This document shows positions 1 to 6,742 of a stretch of 7,414 nt of DNA, piece by piece. The notes under the pieces were generated by a model. It ran no database searches. It worked only from the letters and a program-made list of their open reading frames with translations, and had not been told where the DNA came from. The position numbers and the translations under genes are program-made. Origin of the DNA: GWF2-38-10 sp964527595 (GTDB lineage: Bacteria > Babelota > Babeliae > Babelales > RVW-14); assembly GCA_964527595.1 (NCBI GenBank), contig CAZGPI010000026.1, forward strand, positions 1-7,414. The letters are read 5' to 3'. Position 1 is the stretch's first letter, and the number at the start of each line of letters is the position of its first letter.

Positions 1-583
1 GAGCAATTGTGTTTTGGTCATTCAAGTAGACCAATGCGTTGCTATTCACTCTTAACCAGTAACTATTGTTTCTGATTGTTGGAGCGTAATAGTTCATCGC
101 TTGGCTTGTGCCGCGCAATATGTAGCTATTGTTTCTAATGATCGGAGCATAGAAATGTACCGAATCACTTGTTGAACTTAACAATTGAAGCGTCTCAGGG
201 GAAACTTCACCTGTGGCACCTGTGGCACCTGTAGCACCTGTTGGACCGGTGGGACCTGTTGGTCCGGTGGGACCAGGGGTGCCTACATTGACCGCGTTAC
301 TTGTCGTCTGCAACAACGTTGTTGCAACAGTTGTTCCGGTCAGCTCTTGTCCATTAACAAAACCACCGGTCCAAGTATTCATTGCTTTGCTGCTATTTTT
401 GACAATTGAAAGTTCGCTGTGCCCAATCACTTTTGCCGGTCTACCAGCCTTAAATTTGGCGGTAGAATTTAAAACAATTGCCGAACTCGGGCTGGAGAAA
501 TCTAAATTGGCGGCATACCCACCCACCAAACTGCTCATCATTATAACGATAAGCAGGAGTAAATTTTTTATATATTTTCTCAT
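1..583 (-). CDS. Exported collagen-like protein, C-terminus beyond window edge
   Basis: An open frame of 194 codons starts at ATG 583 and is still open at the left edge. The first ~25 residues form a classic signal peptide: MRKYIKN, a hydrophobic core (LLLLIVIMMSSLVGG), then YAA as a plausible signal peptidase I site. Residues ~26-100 are a Ser/Thr/Asn-rich region. Residues 101-126 are nine Gly-X-Y triplets, mostly Gly-Pro-Thr and Gly-Ala-Thr, typical of bacterial collagen-like proteins, where such tracts can form a trimeric rod. Residues 145-186 are two copies of a 21-residue repeat (YAPxIRNNSYxLR). I see no catalytic motif. Role inferred: secreted or surface-attached structural or adhesive molecule. 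The Shine-Dalgarno sequence is weak (GAGAG or GGGA upstream of the ATG). The gene lies 116 nt downstream of the stop of the preceding gene, with a hairpin between, so it may have its own promoter. Collagen-like triplets and signal peptide are seen directly; function is not. Confidence 0.85.
   Translation of the reverse strand, partial: MRKYIKNLLLLIVIMMSSLVGGYAANLDFSSPSSAIVLNSTAKFKAGRPAKVIGHSELSIVKNSSKAMNTWTGGFVNGQELTGTTVATTLLQTTSNAVNVGTPGPTGPTGPTGPTGATGATGATGEVSPETLQLLSSTSDSVHFYAPIIRNNSYILRGTSQAMNYYAPTIRNNSYWLRVNSNALVYLNDQNTIA
26..151 (-). repeat. Two tandem 21-residue repeats (YAPxIRNNSYxLR)
   Basis: Residues 145-165 and 166-186 of the collagen-like protein align without gaps and agree at 14 of 21 positions, with the core Y-A-P-x-I-R-N-N-S-Y-x-L-R and a later S-x-A. 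The codons differ at several synonymous positions, so the duplication is not very recent. Residues just before the first copy (LLSSTSDSVHF) look like the tail of an older, degenerate copy, and a further copy may lie beyond the left edge. The alternating hydrophobic/polar pattern would suit a short beta-strand repeat, which is inference. Confidence 0.75.
206..283 (-). repeat. Collagen-like Gly-X-Y triplet tract (9 triplets)
   Basis: Residues 101-126 of the partial protein read GTP, four GPT, three GAT, then GE(V). Glycine falls at every third residue and threonine at most Y positions. At DNA level the tract is a near-perfect 9-bp-type repeat (GGTCCNACC, then GGTGCCACA units), so it is a likely site of slippage and of length variation between strains. 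Thr in Y positions is known from other bacterial collagen-like proteins, where glycosylation may help stabilise a rod in the absence of hydroxyproline; that point is family knowledge and not shown here. Confidence 0.9.
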
Positions 584-654
584 CTTTCCCACACTCTCTT
601 CTCTTTCTTTATAGAAACCAAACTTACAAACCCTTTACTTAATCTTTATAAATT

Positions 655-687
655 AATGATGGTTGCCTAATACAAGCAACCACCATT
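655..687 (-). terminator. Hairpin after the beta-helix fragment, probable terminator
   Basis: The arms at 655-666 and 676-687 pair over 12 positions with a single mismatch, around a 9-nt loop; the core is TGGTTGC/GCAACCA. On the minus strand the hairpin begins 11 nt after the TAA stop of the upstream gene (699-701). The following tract is AT-rich (AATTTA) but has no long T-run, so termination may be incomplete. It separates the beta-helix gene from the collagen-like gene. Confidence 0.6.
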
Positions 688-698
688 TTACAAAACGC

Positions 699-1594
699 TT
701 ATGTTGCACTCGGATTATGCCAAACATACCCGTCAACCTGGACTCGCGCTCCAGGTAAAATTTTAACGGTCAGATCGTTTGGACTTCCGCCATTACCGAA
801 CTGAATACTCTTGCTCACGTCTGTATTTGTCATGTTATTCAATGTGCACTTGCCCTCAAGAAATAATCGACCAAGCGTTAATATCAAGCCAGACGTTGCA
901 ACGCTTGAATCAACTTTTAATGACCCACCATTAATATGAATAGTTGGAGCATTTACGGCACCAATATCCATATTCACCCCGGCCACAGTACTCGCATAAT
1001 CAAGCGTAGTATCCTGGTCAATGTACAATGTCGAAAATGCATTGATAATCAAAGCAGAATTAGCTCCATTACCAAACTTGAATGTCCCGCCGCCTCGAAT
1101 CACCACATCATCGTAAATATACAAATCAGCGTTACTATCAGTAGAAACAACCGTCGTCCCTGATGGTATATCGATAATGCAATTTTGCAGCGCTAACGAA
1201 AATAACCCAGTAAACTGGGTGCCGGTCAACCCACTAATGATCATGTTTTTAAGGCGCAAAGAATGACCATTTAAATTAAAAATCGTCGCGCTCTTAAACG
1301 TCACCACATGACCTTGACCATCAATAATCAAATCGGTAGTCAATGTAATTGGTTGCCCCGGCAACGTGGTATCTTTTTCCAAAAAGAGCGTATTGCCACC
1401 GGCGTTGATCATAAATGAACCGCCAGCTTCGATGCTTGAGGTGCTAAGCGTCAAATCGCCCTCAAAGTTAAGATGGGTGCCGCTACGTAGATAAATATCT
1501 TTGGCTATTGGAGCCATAACATTAGAGAACGTAATTGAAGAATCGGTTGCTGTATGAAACCCGCCGGCAAGTTCAGCAAACCCTTTAACCACAT
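699..1594 (-). CDS. Beta-helix-like surface protein, C-terminal part (5' end in assembly gap)
   Basis: The frame is open from the N-gap (1594) to TAA at 699-701, giving 298 codons without a credible start. A GTG at 1592 lies two bases from the gap and is better read as internal Val. The sequence is rich in short beta-strand-like segments (Ile, Val, Leu, Phe alternating with Gly, Asn, Asp, Thr) typical of right-handed parallel beta-helices. Residues ~87-142, numbered from that GTG, carry a module of the form LIIDGQG ... LNGHSLRLKNMIISGL, which lines up with two modules of the 1129-residue protein encoded upstream (INGNG ... GxxLxL ... GL), so the two are paralogues. The C-terminus (VDGYVWHNPSAT) shows no barrel, sortase motif or hydrophobic anchor, and there is no glycosidase or lyase active-site motif. 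It is probably exported, as its paralogue is, but the signal peptide would lie in the missing sequence. A fusion with the barrel gene across the gap cannot be excluded, because the gap length is unknown. Confidence 0.75.
1167..1334 (-). repeat. Beta-helix module shared with the 1129-residue protein
   Basis: Residues 87-142 of the fragment (numbered from GTG 1592) contain an I-D-G-Q-G turn, ten or so residues, then L-N-x-H-S-L-R-L-K-N-M-I-I-S-G-L, followed by a strand-rich tail. The spacing and hydrophobic pattern match the two modules at 6248-6454 and 5672-5851. The I-(N/D)-G-(N/Q)-G ... L-x-L-x-N pattern is the one commonly seen at the start of pectin-lyase-like parallel beta-helices. Confidence 0.6.
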
Positions 1595-1694
1595 NNNNNN
1601 NNNNNNNNNNNNNNNNNNNNNNNNNNNNNNNNNNNNNNNNNNNNNNNNNNNNNNNNNNNNNNNNNNNNNNNNNNNNNNNNNNNNNNNNNNNNNN
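1595..1694. other. Assembly gap of exactly 100 N
   Basis: A run of 100 undetermined bases. A round 100 is the usual placeholder for a scaffold join of unknown length, so distances and reading frames across it carry no meaning. The gap removes the end of the coiled-coil/barrel gene and the beginning of the second beta-helix gene. The last readable codon before it on the minus strand is TA followed by N: Tyr, or a stop if N is A or G. Confidence 0.98.
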
Positions 1695-3298
1695 TAAACG
1701 TGCGGATTAAGCAATCTGCTATAATCCATAAGCATACCGGTATAGACCGAAAATTGCGTATGCCCGATGCCCAATTCAGGAGCCCAAAGTTTTGAAGTTG
1801 AAGCTTTATCGCCCGTTGCCAAGCTGACCTTTAGACCACCAAGAAGCTTTTCAAACGTTCGAGCGCCAGTTTGCACATTGGCAAATAATACGATATCACC
1901 CAAACCTGAAGCATTTCCACCAAGTTCACTAATACCTTTGGCGGCAAGAAAATCTTTGATGTACTCAAAATCACATTCAAGTTTGTTCTGGCGATAAAGG
2001 ACCGGAACTTGGACGCCAAGTTGTACGTTCTTGCCCATTACATAACGAGCAAAATCAATCGATGCGCCATATTCTTCGGTTTTGCCGTTGAAATTGATTG
2101 GCGTTTCGGCTAATGATTTGAAGTATGTGTTTGCGGCAGCAGTAGCTGCATCACTAGACGCATAATCAGCGAGAGCAGCAGCAGTAGCTGCAATGTCGCC
2201 ACTCGTTGCAATTGCCGCAGCATAAGTAGGGCCGGATCCCTTATTAGCCGCTTGCAGCTTAGCATTACCAACATAGGTTAAAGTACCATTATTAACCAAT
2301 TTGCTGGCCAACGAAATATCTTGAAGGGTAATCGGTTGGTAGCCAAATGCGATGCCGGTAATATCGGTACTACTACGATCGTCAGCATAACCATCGGTTG
2401 CGTATTTGTAATTAACGCTTACGTTCAAGAGATCTTTGCTTTCAAAGAACCCGCAAGCAACTGGCCACGCTGGTGCCTTATAAAGGTCGGCATAACGGCC
2501 GCCATCGATATCGCGACTTGTTTCAAGAGCGTGGAGCTCTTTCCACGTATTCATTTTTTCGACGCGATGTTGACGAGCAAAGGTAAGACGCTCGGCTTGT
2601 TCTTTACCACGTTTTTGATCTTTAATCGTAAGTTGACGATCAATTTCGGCGAGTTTTTCGGCTTTGTTATGATGCTCGTCTTTTTTGTGTTTTTTCTTAT
2701 TTTCAAAGTCGATTAATCGTTGCGCGCGTTCTTGTTTATTGTTTTCTTGTTTAAGCATATCGCGGCGCTTACGCTCTTCTTTTGCTTGATTTTCACGAGC
2801 CTTTAGTTGCTCGTGTTTTTGCTTTTGAGCTTTTGCTTTGAGGTCTTTTTCTTCTTGTTTGCGCGCTTTTTCTAATGCCGCTTTTTGTTTTTTCTCTTCT
2901 TGTACTCGTTTTGCTTGTTCTTTTTCGGTTGCCTTGCGTTCTTCTTTTGCTTGATTTTCTCGCGCCTTTTTTTCTTCGCGTTCAAGCTTTTGGGCTTTTG
3001 CTTTTTCAGCTAAACGCTCTTTTGCTGAACGAGCCTTTTTGGGTTTGACTTCTTTTTTTTGTTGTTTACGTGCTTTTTCTAATGCTGCTTTACGTTTTTT
3101 CTCTTCTTTTGCACGTTGTTTTTCTTCTTTTTTCATCATTTTTTTGTCAGAACGCGTCAATTCTTTTTTTGATCTTGATCGACTGCGTGACCGCGACTCG
3201 GTCTCCTCATCGGCCGACCTTGCTGACCGACTGGCTGCGGATAACCCTCCGCCACCAAGAACGGCTAATAAACATAACGTTACAACTACTTTCTTCAT
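1695..3298 (-). CDS. Exported coiled-coil protein with C-terminal beta-barrel-like domain (3' end in gap)
   Basis: I place the start at ATG 3298, giving MKKVVVTLCLLAVLGGGGLSAA, a good signal peptide. An ATG at 3307 is in frame, but the Shine-Dalgarno AAAGGA (3312-3307) abuts it and sits 8 nt from 3298. About 534 residues are readable. Residues ~23-45 are Arg/Ser-rich, with four consecutive RS pairs. Residues ~45-255 are extremely Lys/Glu/Arg/Gln/Ala-rich and should form a long alpha-helix or coiled coil, with a duplicated block. From ~270 the character changes abruptly to aromatic-rich, alternating strands (LLNVSVNYKY, NVQLGVQVPVLYR, GLGDIVLFANVQ, GGLKVSLATGDKAS, FSVYTGMLMDYSRL). The GLGD ... 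SLATGD spacing recalls the outer-membrane channel family named for the phenol-degradation MetA pathway (PF13557); this is resemblance only. An Ala-rich segment (~357-392) interrupts the strands and could be a loop. Inferred role: outer-membrane barrel with a helical periplasmic or surface arm. It starts 24 nt after the preceding stop, suggesting co-transcription. The gap removes the C-terminus. Confidence 0.82.
2768..3106 (-). repeat. Duplicated charged coiled-coil block
   Basis: Within the helical region, counting from ATG 3298, residues 65-122 and 134-177 are two copies of one block. Each begins EEKK(R/Q)KAALEKARKQ and ends KARENQAKEERK. The first and last segments are nearly identical, but the middle of the first copy is 14 residues longer, indicating duplication followed by an indel. 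The corresponding DNA copies lie at 2933-3106 and 2768-2899. Such low-complexity repeats are prone to recombination. Confidence 0.8.
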
Positions 3299-3306
3299 CG
3301 TTACCA

Positions 3307-3312
3307 TCCTTT
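3307..3312 (-). promoter_or_regulatory. Ribosome binding site fixing the start at 3298
   Basis: AAAGGA on the minus strand lies 8 nt before ATG 3298 but directly against the in-frame ATG at 3307. Only the inner ATG has usable spacing, and it also gives a compact MKK-type signal peptide. Confidence 0.6.
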
Positions 3313-3322
3313 AGTTTTGGAG

Positions 3323-6300
3323 TTAGCTTTTCATTAATGTTATGAGTTCTTTTGCCACCAAATGTGTATCATCGATAAATAGAGCGGCTTTGGTTGGCGC
3401 AAATGTGCCTAATACATCGTTTTTTGCCGCTTTAGCCGGACAATGAACAGATCCAGCGCCGCCCATTTGTGCTTGTGATGCAAACCATGAGAATGGCATC
3501 TCTTGACCCTTTAACAATTGTTGGCCATTCCAAAGAAGTCCGGTAGTGTCGGTAATTGGCGATAATGCACTTGCACCAAGAGCAAGTTTGCCGGTTGGTT
3601 TAATAAATAATATGCCGTTATAGCCAAAAGAAATTGATCGTATACGGCCAGGCTTAAGACGACTAGCGTCGACAAATGCGGCTCTCGTATCAGCATTAAT
3701 ATCAAGTAATGCATTGTTACCAACGGTCAACATGCCTCCTTGCCCAAATAAAATACTCGTGGTTGCATATTGAATGCCTATGCGAGCTTTGAGTGCCCAA
3801 TCTGCCCCCAATGTGGTTGCCAGAGCTGCTGGTAAATCAAGACGAATTTCACCGTTATTTTTAACAATTATGTCAAAATCATCAAGCTTAGAGTAGCTTG
3901 GCGATGCAATTGCTGTATATGTTGGTTCTTTTGTCGAATCTTGTGGTTTGATATATGTTTGAGGCGCACCGATATTGAAATTGCAAACAGATGAAGGAGC
4001 AATCATACCGCCATTATTAATTTCAATCGTACCGAAACCGGCAAAATTTGCGGTTGCTTTGCTTACAAAATCAAGCGTTGCTCCATCGGTCAAAATGAAT
4101 CTAGGCTTATTCGTAGCAAAACCTACCCGGTTTATTGACGTGTCGACGTCGCCTCTGAAATAAACAAGCACACCGTTAGACAAAATCACCCTGCCTTGCC
4201 CCTTGAAGCGTAAAGTTGCGTTCTTTTCTAGCTCGAGCAAACAATTGGTATCAAAAACAATCGTTGGAATTGCTTTGCCATCGTCCACAAAAACAAAGGT
4301 CAATTCAGCACCCTCATCCATAAACAAGTTGCTCTTGAAGGTAAATGTACGATTTACATAAATCTCGTTGCCTGTGCCACGAACGTTAATCAGTTGTGAA
4401 TCAACCCGATTCGGCAGCCGATTGAGCTTCATATTGGCATCGGCCAAAAATACCTTATTGTTTTTTTCAAGAACCAAGTTAAATGGTTTATAGTCACCGG
4501 CCAAAGCACCCGTGCCACTAAACGTAGTAAAGTTGGTTAACGTCGAACCATCATAAGCGAGATTACCATTAAATGTTTTTTTGAGATCTTCATAAACATT
4601 TACGATCGTAGGACGATCAAATGTAGCCGAAAGACTGAGCGTTCTGGTCACTGGCAAATCATCAATCTTCAAATCTTTTGTCAGTCCGGCCGAAACCAAA
4701 TCAAGTAATTCTTGTTCGCCCTTTGTTTCAATTGCCTGGAGTTTTTCAAGCTCAAGAATATGTTTTTTTTTGCGATCTTTAATTGTGTTACGAGCTCCTT
4801 TACGGAACAAGCGAACACCGGTAGTGTCAATAGCACCGCTAAGATTAGAACCCGTACCACCAATAATAACGTTGACCGAATTTTGGTTTAACGCATTTCC
4901 AACCAATTGTAGATTCGTGAAAAGCAATTCCGAACCAGTATCGATTTGGAACGAATTTGGGTCCAAAATCTCAATGGCCGCATTATCATTGTCAAATCTC
5001 AAACGAGCGATACCTATCGCAATAACAGGATCACTGCCCTCAATAATTGGGCAGTAGAGGCCAATACCTGTACCAGACAAAGTTAAATAAGGATATTTAT
5101 CATTAATAGCAGAACCTTTTCTGTTTGGTAACGTTGTTCGCCCGTCGGATAACTCTTGTGCATCAAACGTCACGTGCAATTCATTAATTGGCTTACTACC
5201 ATAAGTAATAAGGCCTCCGTAATTGATGCCATCACGTGAAAGCTTAAGCGTATTATTCTCACCTTCAACAAAAATATCAATTGATGTCTTAGGTTTTACG
5301 GCATTTACAGAACTATTTTCGGTTAGGCTGTCTTCAATTTTCTTCTTGCCACTCATAACCAACATTGAATCGCCAAGCAAATCAACTTCAGGAAATTCTA
5401 CGATGGCAGCAGCATCAACACCAGGGGTTAACACACTTGCATCAAGACCTTTACAGATAATGCTTTCAAAACTTAAGATATTGTCTTGCATTTGTATTGG
5501 TCGTTGTACAATATATCTCGGTGTAGTTGGGGTGACAAACTCTAGTGTACGCTTGCCGGACAGCCCACGAACCTTCACCGTATTAGCACCTTCAAGCGAA
5601 TTCAAAACTTCCACCAATGGTGTAATCGTTGGCCCAACCGTATTTGAGGTAAACGTTACATCTTCAAACAATTCAAGCGTTACATTGTCACCAAAACGCA
5701 AGTGCGCGTTTTGACCGAATCTAATCGTACTATTACGCAGTTTATTAAGTACGACATTGCTTAACGTAAGCGTCTTGCCATCGGCTATAATAATCTGCTC
5801 ACCTTCGCTAAAGGCAATGGTCGCTCCATTACCATTAATCGTTATATTACCATTAACGTTAATGCCCCGACCTTGCTCAATGGTTAAATTACGGGATAAA
5901 TTCACACTCGTGCTCAAGTTTCCACTTATTAATGCCTGCTCTTCAGCGTCGAGATTTGATTGAGCAGCGGTTTTCTTGATCAACGCATTATTATTTAAAA
6001 ACAAAAAACCGGCCGATATTGCAGCGGTGGTATTGATTTGGTTAAACCCATTGGCATCATAAATGTCCAAATTTCCATCAAACCGTAGCGTCCCTTGAGT
6101 AACTTGATCAAGTTGCTCAAGCCATAAAACGGTACCTTCAACAATCAATTTGCCGCTCGCATTGAATGTTAACGTATTGCCCTTGAGAACAATTGTTGAT
6201 TGACTATCAATAAACACTTTACCACTAGCAATTGCAACGCTGGTATCAATTACCAGGGTAACATTAGACAAATGTAATTCAGAAGTTGCGCTACCAAAAT

Positions 6301-6712
6301 TGATACGCCCCTTACCAGTCCCTAACCCTTGAATAACCATATCGTCTAAATACAATTTTTGGCCAGCGCCGATAGTTATTTGTCCGCCAGCCGATAAATC
6401 GAGCGTCTCGCCATTTCCATTAATATGAGACGTGCCTGGAAACGTCCAATGACCAGAAGCACCGAGAGCCGTAAAACCTGGCAAGTATATGCTTGACGCA
6501 TCACCCAAAGTCAAAGCGGTATTCCACGCAGACGAAAGATCAAGAACTCCATCAATAGTTAATCCTGGTGAGCCTACATTAAGCTTTGCGCCAGAAGAAA
6601 CTTTGATTGCCGATTCCCGGCTTCCAAAATTAATGTTTGAATAAAGGCTTGAGACAGCCGTTCCCAGAAGAAAAAAACTAAAAAAAAGTATCGAAATATT
6701 CATTCTCTTCAT
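3323..6712 (-). CDS. Large exported beta-helix-repeat protein (1129 aa)
   Basis: The start is ATG 6712, preceded by AGGAGG with a 6-nt spacer; an in-frame GTG at 6727 lies upstream of that site and cannot use it. The N-terminus (MKRMNISILFFSFFLLGTAVSS) is a signal peptide with cleavage likely near residue 22. The rest is mostly short hydrophobic strands separated by Gly/Asn/Asp turns, as expected for a long parallel beta-helix. Two clear modules of the form INGNG ... GxxLxLxxxV(I/L) ... L fall at residues ~87-155 and ~288-347, and a weaker one near 575-605 (GSELLFTNLQLVGNAL). A charged, helix-prone stretch (residues ~636-685, with RKKK and EQELLDL) divides it into two halves. I see no catalytic triad or lyase motif, no autotransporter barrel, no sortase or Por-type sorting motif, and no C-terminal hydrophobic anchor. 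It is probably secreted or held at the surface by a partner; the next gene, 24 nt downstream, encodes a barrel-like candidate. Chlamydial Pmp-like passenger or adhesin is an alternative analogy. I do not recognise the family. Confidence 0.85.
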   Translation of the reverse strand: MKRMNISILFFSFFLLGTAVSSLYSNINFGSRESAIKVSSGAKLNVGSPGLTIDGVLDLSSAWNTALTLGDASSIYLPGFTALGASGHWTFPGTSHINGNGETLDLSAGGQITIGAGQKLYLDDMVIQGLGTGKGRINFGSATSELHLSNVTLVIDTSVAIASGKVFIDSQSTIVLKGNTLTFNASGKLIVEGTVLWLEQLDQVTQGTLRFDGNLDIYDANGFNQINTTAAISAGFLFLNNNALIKKTAAQSNLDAEEQALISGNLSTSVNLSRNLTIEQGRGINVNGNITINGNGATIAFSEGEQIIIADGKTLTLSNVVLNKLRNSTIRFGQNAHLRFGDNVTLELFEDVTFTSNTVGPTITPLVEVLNSLEGANTVKVRGLSGKRTLEFVTPTTPRYIVQRPIQMQDNILSFESIICKGLDASVLTPGVDAAAIVEFPEVDLLGDSMLVMSGKKKIEDSLTENSSVNAVKPKTSIDIFVEGENNTLKLSRDGINYGGLITYGSKPINELHVTFDAQELSDGRTTLPNRKGSAINDKYPYLTLSGTGIGLYCPIIEGSDPVIAIGIARLRFDNDNAAIEILDPNSFQIDTGSELLFTNLQLVGNALNQNSVNVIIGGTGSNLSGAIDTTGVRLFRKGARNTIKDRKKKHILELEKLQAIETKGEQELLDLVSAGLTKDLKIDDLPVTRTLSLSATFDRPTIVNVYEDLKKTFNGNLAYDGSTLTNFTTFSGTGALAGDYKPFNLVLEKNNKVFLADANMKLNRLPNRVDSQLINVRGTGNEIYVNRTFTFKSNLFMDEGAELTFVFVDDGKAIPTIVFDTNCLLELEKNATLRFKGQGRVILSNGVLVYFRGDVDTSINRVGFATNKPRFILTDGATLDFVSKATANFAGFGTIEINNGGMIAPSSVCNFNIGAPQTYIKPQDSTKEPTYTAIASPSYSKLDDFDIIVKNNGEIRLDLPAALATTLGADWALKARIGIQYATTSILFGQGGMLTVGNNALLDINADTRAAFVDASRLKPGRIRSISFGYNGILFIKPTGKLALGASALSPITDTTGLLWNGQQLLKGQEMPFSWFASQAQMGGAGSVHCPAKAAKNDVLGTFAPTKAALFIDDTHLVAKELITLMKS
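5672..5851 (-). repeat. Beta-helix module B of the 1129-aa protein
   Basis: Residues ~288-347 (from ATG 6712) contain ITINGNGATIAF, then IIIADGKTLTLSNVVLNKL, then LRFGDNVTLEL. The INGNG turn, the GxxLxL segment 10-16 residues later and the closing NVTL match module A, which lies about 200 residues earlier in the protein. Confidence 0.6.
6248..6454 (-). repeat. Beta-helix module A of the 1129-aa protein
   Basis: Residues ~87-155 (from ATG 6712) contain HINGNGETLDL, then ITIGAGQKLYLDDMVIQGLG, then a strand region ending LHLSNVTLVI. It aligns with module B at 5672-5851 and with the module in the downstream paralogue at 1167-1334. Confidence 0.6.
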
Positions 6713-6718
6713 TCCTAT

Positions 6719-6724
6719 CCTCCT
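6719..6724 (-). promoter_or_regulatory. Consensus AGGAGG ribosome binding site
   Basis: AGGAGG on the minus strand followed by ATAGGA and ATG at 6712. The perfect Shine-Dalgarno with a 6-nt spacer decides the start and suggests strong translation of the large exported protein. Confidence 0.85.
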
Positions 6725-6742
6725 CACTTTCCCTTTCGTTTA

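Noticed and set aside
213..614. Plus-strand open frame with an APVAPVGPVGP-like repeat across the collagen-like region
   Set aside because: It is the antisense shadow of the Gly-X-Y triplets. The minus-strand frame has a signal peptide and runs open to the window edge.
600..654. Possible promoter for the collagen-like gene (minus-strand TATAAA at 613-608 or 650-645)
   Set aside because: The -10-like hexamers lie in an AT-rich stretch and no TTGACA-like -35 occurs at 16-18 bp; too weak to annotate.
1505..1594. Continuation of the coiled-coil/barrel protein through the gap into MWLKGLLNLPAG...
   Set aside because: The frame across 100 placeholder N has no meaning, and this stretch overlaps the start of a much longer frame (1594-699) with clear beta-helix character.
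2640..3160. CRISPR-like or simple-repeat array suggested by recurring CTTTTT/TCTTCTT motifs
   Set aside because: The motifs are Lys/Glu codons of the coiled coil read antisense; there are no constant repeats with unique spacers.
5223..5714. Plus-strand frame of 163 codons opposite the large gene
   Set aside because: It has no ribosome binding site or recognisable domain, lies wholly inside the 1129-codon gene, and looks like an antisense shadow.
3323..6712. Autotransporter or polymorphic outer-membrane protein with its own barrel
   Set aside because: The C-terminus (ending LVAKELITLMKS) lacks the alternating strands and terminal aromatic residue of a barrel, so a self-anchoring autotransporter is not supported.
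6713..6727. GTG at 6727 as the start of the large exported protein
   Set aside because: This GTG lies upstream of and overlaps the AGGAGG context; the ATG at 6712 has perfect spacing and gives a normal signal peptide.
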